DNA from: an uncultured Erysipelotrichaceae bacterium
GTDB lineage: Bacteria; Bacillota_I; Bacilli_A; Erysipelotrichales; Erysipelotrichaceae
Length of the DNA stretch: 19,776 nt
Assembly (NCBI GenBank): GCA_900319505.1
Contig: ONOV01000207.1
Location: 1 to 19,776, forward strand
Reading direction: 5' to 3'
Shown here: positions 1-5,474 of the stretch, one piece after another
Position numbering within the stretch: position 1 is the first letter of the stretch
Layout of the letters: every line of letters starts with the position of its first letter
Translations under genes and position numbers: made by a program
The notes under the pieces: model-generated
Databases searched by the model: none
What the model was told of the DNA's origin: nothing
The model's input: only the letters and a program-made list of their open reading frames with translations

Positions 1-686
1 ACGCCATGGTTATAGCGATTGGGCCGCTGCAGCATGCCTCTTGCGGCATGGGGATAGCCTTTGCGCATCAGCCATCGGGCAGCCATTCTGTCACTGCGGG
101 TTACCGGAATATGTCCTTTCGGCATGGTCAGGATCAGTACGATCTTGTCACAGCCATCATCCATTGCTTTCTGTACCGGTACCGGATCGGAAAGACCGCC
201 GTCGACATAAGGGAGGCCCTCTACAACATAAGGCTCATCCGCAATCGGTACACAGCAGGAAGCTTTCAGGGCATCATACCGGTTCTCTTTCATGCCGTCT
301 TCGATGGTGAAGTACCTTGGCCTGCCGTTCAGGGCATTTGTTGCAACGGCATAGTATTCTTTGCCGGATGCTTTCAGTGCTCTGTAATTGAGTGGATTTT
401 CACCATCTTCATTGGAGAGGGTGCCGTAGATATAATCCAGATCCAGATAGTTATGTTTATGTACAAGATTATGCAGGCTCATATAAGCAGATCTGAAAGT
501 ATATTCCGTATAGAAGATATAATTTCTGCCTTTCTGGCCGGCAAAGAAGGAAGACACATTGGCACTGCCGGCTGATACGCCGATGCCATAATCAAACTCT
601 ACATGATCATCAAGACAGCGGTCCAGAACACCGGCGCCGAATGATCCTCTGAGGCCTCCACCAACATCAATAATGCCTGTTTTCAT
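1..686 (-). CDS. patatin-like phospholipase family protein, C-terminus beyond window edge
   Basis: Predicted serine acyl hydrolase of the patatin fold, probably acting on phospholipids or acyl esters in the cytoplasm or at the membrane. The reading frame is open from an ATG at 686 to the window edge, so about 228 residues are visible and the C-terminus is missing. The oxyanion-hole motif GGGLRG lies at residues 9-14, the nucleophile elbow GVSAG at 36-40 (Ser38), and the second dyad residue is in the DGG motif (Asp162). These are the three diagnostic patatin motifs in the right order and spacing. The start is supported by a strong AAGGAG ribosome binding site just upstream. The overall pattern resembles the bacterial YjjU type. 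The substrate cannot be predicted. It is read in the same direction as feoAB but is separated from it by the feoAB terminator, so it is probably its own unit; a TATAAA lies about 15-20 nt before the ribosome binding site. Confidence 0.88.
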   Translation of the reverse strand, partial: MKTGIIDVGGGLRGSFGAGVLDRCLDDHVEFDYGIGVSAGSANVSSFFAGQKGRNYIFYTEYTFRSAYMSLHNLVHKHNYLDLDYIYGTLSNEDGENPLNYRALKASGKEYYAVATNALNGRPRYFTIEDGMKENRYDALKASCCVPIADEPYVVEGLPYVDGGLSDPVPVQKAMDDGCDKIVLILTMPKGHIPVTRSDRMAARWLMRKGYPHAARGMLQRPNRYNHG

Positions 687-761
687 GATATTCTCCTTCC
701 TGTGTCAGTATTTATACATCATAAGATATGTAAAATGCATGGTCAGATGAAAGAATCTGTC

Positions 762-798
762 TAAAAGAAAATGATCCCGACCATACGGATCGGGATCA
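762..798 (-). terminator. Rho-independent terminator of feoAB
   Basis: Read on the minus strand, TGATCCCGA (798-790) pairs perfectly with TCGGGATCA (780-772), and an inner CC/GG pair may extend the stem around an ATAC-like loop. It is followed by the T-rich run TTTTCTTTTA. It begins 13 nt after the feoAB stop codon and separates that gene from the phospholipase gene. Confidence 0.85.
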
Positions 799-811
799 GC
801 AATGCTTATAT

Positions 812-3160
812 TCAGAACAGAACAAACAGCGTATGAACAACAAAGGCACAGACCCAGGCAATGGCACACTGCATCAGTACAGTCTGCAGAGCCTGTTTTC
901 CGCCTAACTCCTGACGGATTGCCGCAATGGCCGCAACACACGGTGTATACAGCAGGCAGAACACAAGGATGGCCGCAGCACCGGCCAGATCCAGGGAGGC
1001 ATGCAGAACAGCAGCTGAACCGAACAGTACATTCAAGGTGGAAACAACTGCTTCCTTGGCAATGAAACCGGCAATCAGAGCAGTGGAGAATCTCCAGTCG
1101 CCAAAGCCGAGCGGTCTGAAGATCGGGGCGATCCAGCCGGAGATAATGGCCAGGATGCTGTCTCTGGAATCAGAAACCATGGCAAGATGCGGACTGTAGG
1201 TCTGTAAGAACCAGACGATGATGCACGCCAGGAATACAATCGTAAACGCTCTGTGCAGGAAATCCTTTGTCTTCTCCCATAAAAGCTGCAGAACGTTCTT
1301 GGCAGCCGGCATACGGTAGTTCGGCAGTTCCATGACAAACGGAACGGCTTCGCCATGGAAGGTCAGCTTCTTGATGATCATGGCGACCAGAATACCGACC
1401 AGAATACCGATGATGTACAGGAGTACCATGACAAAGGCCGCATGATCCGGGAAGAACGTCTTGGTCAGAAAAGCATAGATCGGCAGCTTTGCCGTACAGC
1501 TCATGAACGGAATCAGCATGACTGTTACCTTACGGTCGCGCTCAGAGGGCAGGGTGCGGGTTGACATGACCGCCGGCACGGAACAGCCGAAGCCAACCAG
1601 CATCGGTACGATGGAACGGCCGGAAAGTCCAAGCTTTCTGAGCGGCTTATCCATGACAAAGGCAATACGTGCCATATAGCCGGTATCTTCCAGCAGGGAA
1701 AGGAAGAAGAACAGAATCACGATATAGGGGATAAAGCCAAGCACCGTACCGACGCCGTTGAATACGCCGTCGATGATCATCGAATGCAGGCCGGCCGCCG
1801 TGCCCCATCGGGTCATGGCCGCATCACATACTGCAGACAGATGATCAATACCGCTGCTGATCAGATCTTCCAGGAAAGAACCGAGTACATTGAAGGTCAG
1901 ATAGAAGACCGCTGCCATGATGGCAATGAAGCAGGGGATCGCGGTATATTTGCCCGTCAGCACCTTATCGATCTTCTCTGAACGTGTTCTTTCTTTGGAG
2001 GCATGGGGTTTGGTCACGCAGGCATCAACGACCTTATGAATGAAGTCAAAGCGCATGTCGGCAATGGCTGCCGCATGATCGAGGCCTCTTTCCTGTTCCA
2101 TCTGTTCGATGATGTGGCCGATCATTTCCTTCTCATTCTTGGAAAGATCCAGGCCGTTCATGATGGAGGCATCGCCTTCGACGATCTTAGTTGCCGCAAA
2201 GCGGGGGGAAATGCCGGCTTTCCTGCAGTGGTCTTCAATCAGATGCATGATGCCGTGCAGCGCTCTGTGAACGGCACCATTGTCTTCATTCACATCGCAG
2301 TAGTCCTGCTGCATAGGCGGCTCCTGATAGCGTGCCACATGCACGGCATGCTGGACAAGTTCATCAATGCCTTCGTTCTTCGCTGCACTGATCGGTACAA
2401 CCGGCAGACCCAGCATGGATTCAATCCGGTTGATATCCACAGATCCGCCATTGCCTCTGAGCTCATCCATCATATTCAGGGCAACCACCATCGGAATATC
2501 AAGTTCCATCAGCTGCAGAGTCAGATACAGATTTCTTTCAATATTGGTGGCATCTACGATATTGATGATGCCTTTCGGTTTGGTATCAAGAATGAATCTG
2601 CGGGATACGATTTCCTCACTGGTATACGGGGAAAGGGAATAGATGCCCGGCAGGTCGGTGACAAGCGTATCAGGATGTCCCTTGATAACACCGCTCTTCT
2701 GATCCACGGTAACACCCGGAAAGTTGCCGACATGCTGGCTGGAGCCGGTCAGCTGGTTGAATAATGTGGTTTTGCCGCTGTTCTGATTGCCGGCCAGGGC
2801 AAAGGTCAGAACTGTTCCTTCCGGCAGAGGATGTTCATGACTTTTATCATGGTATTTTCCGCCTTCACCAAAGCCGGCATGATTGATGATGTATACATCA
2901 TCCGGATTTTCAGATTTCTTTTTTTCACTCAGATGGGCAATCTGCTTAATCGTGATTTTCTCTGCTTCTTCCAGGCGCAGAGTAAGTTCATAACCGCTGA
3001 TGGAAAGTTCCATCGGGTCGCCCATCGGGGCATATTTGATCAGTGTGACTTCAGCTCCTGGAATCAGTCCCATATCCAGGAAGTGCTGACGCAGTTCACC
3101 TTCACCGCCTACGGTGATCACCCGGGCTGACTGACCCGGTTTGAGTTCTTTCAGATTCAT
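812..3160 (-). CDS. feoB: FeoA-FeoB fusion, ferrous iron transport GTPase/permease
   Basis: Fe(II) uptake across the cytoplasmic membrane, 782 residues. Residues 1-73 form a FeoA-type SH3-like domain, and after a charged, His-containing linker the FeoB part begins near residue 115. GTPase motifs are visible: G1 GNQNSGKT at 124-131, G2 region VGNFPGVTVD at 144-153, G3 DLPG at 169-172, G4 NMMD at 229-232, and G5 around ISAAK near 258. The C-terminal half is polytopic and holds the conserved FeoB signatures GFGCSVPA and PFMSCTAKLP of the two gate repeats. In many bacteria FeoA and FeoB are separate; here they are one chain, a fusion known in some anaerobes. No feoC is adjacent. No in-frame upstream start exists because a TAA precedes the ATG; the best ribosome binding site (AAAGGGGG) is rather far, about 15 nt. 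The gene is divergent from a small HTH regulator, which may control it. No clear Fur box was found by eye. Confidence 0.96.
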   Translation of the reverse strand: MNLKELKPGQSARVITVGGEGELRQHFLDMGLIPGAEVTLIKYAPMGDPMELSISGYELTLRLEEAEKITIKQIAHLSEKKKSENPDDVYIINHAGFGEGGKYHDKSHEHPLPEGTVLTFALAGNQNSGKTTLFNQLTGSSQHVGNFPGVTVDQKSGVIKGHPDTLVTDLPGIYSLSPYTSEEIVSRRFILDTKPKGIINIVDATNIERNLYLTLQLMELDIPMVVALNMMDELRGNGGSVDINRIESMLGLPVVPISAAKNEGIDELVQHAVHVARYQEPPMQQDYCDVNEDNGAVHRALHGIMHLIEDHCRKAGISPRFAATKIVEGDASIMNGLDLSKNEKEMIGHIIEQMEQERGLDHAAAIADMRFDFIHKVVDACVTKPHASKERTRSEKIDKVLTGKYTAIPCFIAIMAAVFYLTFNVLGSFLEDLISSGIDHLSAVCDAAMTRWGTAAGLHSMIIDGVFNGVGTVLGFIPYIVILFFFLSLLEDTGYMARIAFVMDKPLRKLGLSGRSIVPMLVGFGCSVPAVMSTRTLPSERDRKVTVMLIPFMSCTAKLPIYAFLTKTFFPDHAAFVMVLLYIIGILVGILVAMIIKKLTFHGEAVPFVMELPNYRMPAAKNVLQLLWEKTKDFLHRAFTIVFLACIIVWFLQTYSPHLAMVSDSRDSILAIISGWIAPIFRPLGFGDWRFSTALIAGFIAKEAVVSTLNVLFGSAAVLHASLDLAGAAAILVFCLLYTPCVAAIAAIRQELGGKQALQTVLMQCAIAWVCAFVVHTLFVLF

Positions 3161-3194
3161 AAAAGTTTTTGCGTTCCCCCTTTATCCGCTAACC

Positions 3195-3223
3195 ATTATA
3201 GCTGAATCAGAAATTAAGATATG
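3195..3223 (-). promoter_or_regulatory. candidate feoAB promoter
   Basis: On the minus strand a perfect TATAAT lies at 3200-3195, about 35 nt before the feoAB ATG. The -35 position (3223-3218) has no good match to TTGACA, which suggests an activated or otherwise regulated promoter. That -35 position falls inside one copy of the 12-bp direct repeat described separately. Confidence 0.5.
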
Positions 3224-3311
3224 AATCAATGCTCAGATATGCAGAAATAAATTTATGATGTCTAATCTGGTTTAAATGAATTTCACAAGGCCTTAAGAAA
3301 AATTAAGATAT
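3211..3311. repeat. two copies of a 12-bp direct repeat in the divergent intergenic region
   Basis: AAATTAAGATAT occurs at 3211-3222 and again, identically, at 3300-3311, 89 bp apart, in the 291-bp AT-rich gap between feoAB and the small HTH gene. The first copy overlaps the -35 position of the feoAB promoter; the second sits about 30 bp upstream of the -35 of the HTH gene. They could be operator sites for a shared regulator. An imperfect inverted repeat GTAA-gcgca-TTAC follows at 3319-3331. The region is AT-rich, so a chance repeat is possible. I see no tRNA, riboswitch or small gene in the rest of this gap. Confidence 0.4.
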
Positions 3312-3340
3312 TGTTCATGTAAGCGCATTACCCTCCGTTT

Positions 3341-3368
3341 TTTACTGAACTTTCCCTATTTATAAATA
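3341..3368 (+). promoter_or_regulatory. candidate promoter of the small HTH gene
   Basis: TTTACT at 3341-3346 and TAAATA at 3363-3368 are separated by 16 bp and lie about 85 nt before the HTH gene start. The leader between them and the gene is AT-rich with no evident structure. Moderate match only. Confidence 0.4.
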
Positions 3369-3451
3369 CAAATCGTTTCCATGTACAAAAAAAGGTGATG
3401 CATTTTAAATAAAATCAATTAAATTATTTATTTACTTATGAAAGGGATACT

Positions 3452-3871
3452 ATGAGCGAGCAGATAAGAGAACACAAGAAGATTATTCCTCTGGCTCTCA
3501 TCCGCGTACTGGAAGAAGAAACAGATGAGAATCATGCGATTATGATGTCTCAGCTGCAGTCCAGTGTAGTCCAGCAGTATGGCATTAACGTAGACCGCAG
3601 AACGGTATATGCTACGGTCAAACTGCTGAATGACTTCGGGTATGATATCCGCTATGGCAGACCGTGTGAAAACGGCAGCGATAAGGGATATTATATGGCA
3701 AGTCATAACTTGACGATGGATGAGGTAAAAGAAGTGCTTTCCGCCATGAACGACATGAAAAAAGAAAATGCAGAAAAGTATGAAAGGATCAAGCGTGCGC
3801 TTCTGCGGCATTTCAGCCGCTATCAGAGAAGAGGAATTGAAGAAATGTTAAACGATACATCTCAGGGGTGA
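3452..3871 (+). CDS. small winged-helix protein like the N-terminal part of WYL regulators, WYL domain absent
   Basis: Predicted DNA-binding transcription regulator of 139 residues. The core at residues 10-90 (leucine-rich first helix, then a recognition-helix segment around VDRRTVYATVKLLNDFGYDI, then a wing ending in GYYMAS) follows the winged-helix pattern that opens WYL-domain regulators. Those proteins normally continue with a WYL ligand-binding domain; here only about 45 charged residues follow, forming probable helices rich in Lys/Glu/Arg, so the protein stops after the first module. The start is set by AAAGGG 5 nt before the ATG. It is divergent from feoAB and convergent with a membrane protein gene. 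Control of feoAB, itself or both is an inference from position. No frameshift is apparent, since a terminator-like hairpin overlaps the stop codon. Confidence 0.75.
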   Translation: MSEQIREHKKIIPLALIRVLEEETDENHAIMMSQLQSSVVQQYGINVDRRTVYATVKLLNDFGYDIRYGRPCENGSDKGYYMASHNLTMDEVKEVLSAMNDMKKENAEKYERIKRALLRHFSRYQRRGIEEMLNDTSQG

Positions 3872-3886
3872 CACAGTCACCCCTGA
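3862..3886. terminator. bidirectional stem-loop spanning the stop codons of two convergent genes
   Basis: A perfect 10-bp inverted repeat, TCAGGGGTGA and TCACCCCTGA around the loop CACAG, contains the TGA of the HTH gene (3869-3871) and the TGA of the opposite membrane protein gene (3879-3877). T tracts after the stem are poor on both strands, so it is only a partial match to an intrinsic terminator. It may act on both strands or protect the mRNA 3' ends. Confidence 0.6.
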
Positions 3887-4389
3887 CTGCGTTTCATGAA
3901 GAACCAGAGAAACAGATCCCAGACATAAGCAATCTCCGCCATGCCGCTGATAGATAATGTATAAAGCACACAGCCAAGCGATAGAAGCAGACCCATGAGA
4001 TAAATCCGGAAAGCAGAGGAAGGAAACGATGTACGCAGGATAACAGCCTGCATCAGTCCGAACAGAAGCAGGGCTGTGAAAAGATGAATCTGGGCACCGG
4101 CATGCGTATTGTCTTTGATGATCAGGGTGGAAAGTACACCGCCGGAAAGCAGGGTCAGAAACAGTGTTCTCTTCTTTCCTTCAGGTAAAAGCCGGTGCAG
4201 TTCATACAGCAGAAAAAGACCGGCCGGCACACACAGGGTAAAAGCCGGTGCAGCTGTATTTTTTCCGGCCAGCAGGCCGCTGATGTTATAGCGGAAAGGG
4301 CCATAGTACAGTAAGAGAATAGTAAAGCAGGATGGAAACAGAACACAGAGAATGCGTTCTGTTTTTGTGAAGGCGGGTTCTGGTGTCAT
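3877..4389 (-). CDS. small polytopic membrane protein, function unknown
   Basis: I do not recognise the family. The 170-residue product has about six hydrophobic segments (roughly residues 12-31, 47-68, 75-92, 101-120, 127-149 and 150-166) separated by short charged loops, so it is an integral membrane protein. The frame stays open further upstream to 4791, but that part lies antisense to pheA and reads as non-coding; the ATG at 4389 is the last start before the pheA region. There is no Shine-Dalgarno before it, but a TATAAT (4401-4396) lies six bases upstream, which would put transcription start at or next to the ATG, so the mRNA is probably leaderless. The last residues SQG and the stop are encoded inside the palindrome shared with the convergent gene. 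Confidence 0.7.
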   Translation of the reverse strand: MTPEPAFTKTERILCVLFPSCFTILLLYYGPFRYNISGLLAGKNTAAPAFTLCVPAGLFLLYELHRLLPEGKKRTLFLTLLSGGVLSTLIIKDNTHAGAQIHLFTALLLFGLMQAVILRTSFPSSAFRIYLMGLLLSLGCVLYTLSISGMAEIAYVWDLFLWFFMKRSQG

Positions 4390-4401
4390 ATAATGATTAT
4401 A
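4365..4401 (+). promoter_or_regulatory. pheA promoter with a symmetric -10 element usable on both strands
   Basis: On the plus strand TTGTGA (4365-4370) and TATAAT (4389-4394) are 18 bp apart, a fair sigma-A promoter giving a leader of about 22 nt before pheA. The sequence TATAATGATTATA (4389-4401) is a perfect 13-bp palindrome about its central G, so the minus strand also carries TATAAT, positioned six bases before the start of the divergent membrane protein gene. The minus strand has no good -35. Confidence 0.65.
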
Positions 4402-4422
4402 CTTTGAAAACGGAGGAACGGT

Positions 4423-5253
4423 ATGATTCGAGTGGGAATACAGGGAAGCCATGGCACGTTCAGTGAAATTGCGGCCGTGCGCTATTTTGCAGGAACAGAG
4501 GCAGAGCGCATCGGCTATCCTAACTTTCCCGCCATCATGAAAGATCTGGACAGCCATCAGCTTGACTATGCCGTATTGCCGGTAGAGAATACCACCACCG
4601 GCATCATTTCCCGTACATATGATCTTTTCCAGTACCATGACATTCATGCGGTAGGAGAAGTACTGGTGCCGATCAAAGAAAATCTGATTGTCATCCCCGG
4701 CACAAAGCTGGAAGACATCCGCCATGTCTATTCTCATCCAGAAGCTCTGAGCCAGTGCCAGCACTTCTTTGCCGAACATCCTGCGTGTCATCCAGTCACT
4801 TACCAGGACACCTCCAAATCCGTTGAATTTGTCAGAAATAGCGGAGATAAATCCAATGCGGCCCTGGCTTCCTATCTGGCCGCTGAATACTACGGCATGT
4901 CATCACTGCTTGAAAATGTCAATGACAGCACCCTGAATATGACCCGGTTTCTTGTGGTGACATGGCGCCATGAATCACATCCGGAAGCGGATAAGACATC
5001 GCTGATGCTGGTATTGAAACATGAGCCTGGCTCACTGTACAGAGCCCTGGCTGAACTGGCAGATGCCCATATTGATATGGTTAAGCTGGAAAGCCGGCCG
5101 CTGCCGGGACGCATCTTTGAATACATGTTCTATGTGGATATCATCGGCAATGAACAGGATCCCCATATCCATGCGGCACTTGAAGCTCTGGCTGCACATT
5201 GTGTGACGCTGCGCAGCTTCGGTTCCTACAAGGCAGCCGATAAGCCTGAATGA
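4423..5253 (+). CDS. pheA: prephenate dehydratase, monofunctional with ACT domain
   Basis: Converts prephenate to phenylpyruvate, the committed step to phenylalanine. The 276 residues comprise a dehydratase domain of two periplasmic-binding-protein-like lobes (about 1-180) with the catalytic TRF motif at 174-176, and a C-terminal ACT domain (about 192-270) carrying the ESRP phenylalanine-binding motif at 223-226, so feedback inhibition by Phe is expected. The usual GALV motif of the ACT domain appears here as GSLYRAL. No chorismate mutase domain is fused, unlike the enterobacterial P-protein. The ribosome binding site is a strong GGAGG 7 nt before the ATG. The gene has its own promoter; no strong terminator separates it from the aroB leader 60 bp further on, so readthrough transcripts could also pass through the attenuator. 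Confidence 0.97.
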   Translation: MIRVGIQGSHGTFSEIAAVRYFAGTEAERIGYPNFPAIMKDLDSHQLDYAVLPVENTTTGIISRTYDLFQYHDIHAVGEVLVPIKENLIVIPGTKLEDIRHVYSHPEALSQCQHFFAEHPACHPVTYQDTSKSVEFVRNSGDKSNAALASYLAAEYYGMSSLLENVNDSTLNMTRFLVVTWRHESHPEADKTSLMLVLKHEPGSLYRALAELADAHIDMVKLESRPLPGRIFEYMFYVDIIGNEQDPHIHAALEALAAHCVTLRSFGSYKAADKPE

Positions 5254-5274
5254 AAAAACTTTCAGAAAATCTGA

Positions 5275-5303
5275 TTGTGTTTACATTAACTGTACCGTAT
5301 AAT
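5275..5303 (+). promoter_or_regulatory. promoter of the aromatic amino acid operon
   Basis: TTGTGT (5275-5280) and a perfect TATAAT (5298-5303) are spaced 17 bp apart. Transcription would start near 5310, only about 9 nt before the leader peptide ATG and about 165 nt before aroB. The 65 bp between pheA and the leader hold nothing else apart from a weak TCAG/CTGA inverted repeat. Confidence 0.7.
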
Positions 5304-5318
5304 AAAGCCGGTATTGAT

Positions 5319-5363
5319 ATGAACAGATACAGTGTTTACTTTTATTACTTTTATCTCGGATGA
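5319..5363 (+). CDS. Tyr/Phe-rich leader peptide of the aro operon attenuator
   Basis: A 14-codon open frame, ATG to TGA, encodes MNRYSVYFYYFYLG: five tyrosines and two phenylalanines, with an uninterrupted run of six aromatic codons (Y-F-Y-Y-F-Y) at codons 7-12. There is no Trp, which fits an operon making Phe and Tyr precursors without trp genes. It starts about 9 nt after the predicted transcription start and lacks a good Shine-Dalgarno, so translation may be near-leaderless. The stop codon is three bases before the first pairing segment of the downstream RNA switch. Its role is inferred to be regulatory: ribosome position on these codons would sense charged tRNA-Tyr and tRNA-Phe. The peptide itself probably has no function. 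Confidence 0.85.
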   Translation: MNRYSVYFYYFYLG

Positions 5364-5459
5364 CAGGGCATTGAGACGATCACTGCCCGTTTTGTCGTAA
5401 AGGGCATTGATCCGATGGAAAAAGCAAGCCATACGGATGATGCCGTATGGCTTTTATTT
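5364..5459 (+). promoter_or_regulatory. ribosome-dependent transcription attenuator with five competing segments
   Basis: Five RNA segments can be drawn. Segment 1 (5366-5374) is GGGCATTGA. Segment 2 (5380-5388) is TCACTGCCC. Segment 3 (5402-5418) begins with the same GGGCATTGA. Segment 4 is the terminator 5' arm and loop (5426-5444). Segment 5 is the 3' arm (5443-5453). Pairing 1:2 gives 8 bp with one U-C mismatch. Pairing 2:3 uses the same residues and gains two more pairs. Segment 3 (5403-5418) also pairs with 5429-5444 by 14 bp in three blocks, forming an antiterminator that excludes the terminator 4:5. A ribosome at the leader stop codon would cover segment 1, so 2:3 and the terminator form. 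A ribosome held on the Tyr/Phe codons leaves 1:2 to form, freeing segment 3 to make the antiterminator. Pairings were worked out by hand; energies are not computed. Confidence 0.82.
5426..5459 (+). terminator. attenuator terminator directly upstream of aroB
   Basis: A perfect 11-bp stem, AAGCCATACGG against CCGTATGGCTT, closes a six-base ATGATG loop and runs into TTTTATTT. The hairpin ends only a few bases before the aroB ribosome binding site (AAGGAG), the position of an attenuator and not of a terminator ending pheA, which stops 170 bp upstream. Confidence 0.93.
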
Positions 5460-5474
5460 ATGAAGGAGAAATGT

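Noticed and set aside
6..575. Plus-strand frame of 189 residues at the left edge.
   Set aside because: It is antisense to the patatin-like gene, which shows all catalytic motifs and a good ribosome binding site.
2003..2764. Plus-strand frame of 253 residues inside feoAB.
   Set aside because: Antisense to the FeoB GTPase domain, whose motifs are unambiguous; no promoter or ribosome binding site and no recognisable protein pattern.
3319..3332. A catabolite-responsive (cre) site at TGTAAGCGCATTAC.
   Set aside because: It differs from the cre consensus by an inserted base in the right half; kept only as an imperfect inverted repeat.
3161..3451. Fur box upstream of feoAB.
   Set aside because: No stretch close to the 19-bp GATAATGATAATCATTATC consensus or its hexamer form was found by eye.
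4390..4791. Upstream extension of the minus-strand membrane protein to 304 residues.
   Set aside because: The extra part is antisense to the pheA coding region and promoter and does not read like a protein domain; the ATG at 4389 matches the promoter position.
5415..5474. Longer N-terminus for aroB starting at the ATG at 5415.
   Set aside because: It would translate through the terminator hairpin and has no ribosome binding site; the ATG at 5475 has AAGGAG and fits the AroB N-terminus.
5304..5474. T-box or TRAP-type leader for the aro operon.
   Set aside because: The leader is too short for a canonical T-box, no T-box consensus or specifier stem is visible, and no G/UAG repeat array is present. 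The leader-peptide model explains the sequence better.
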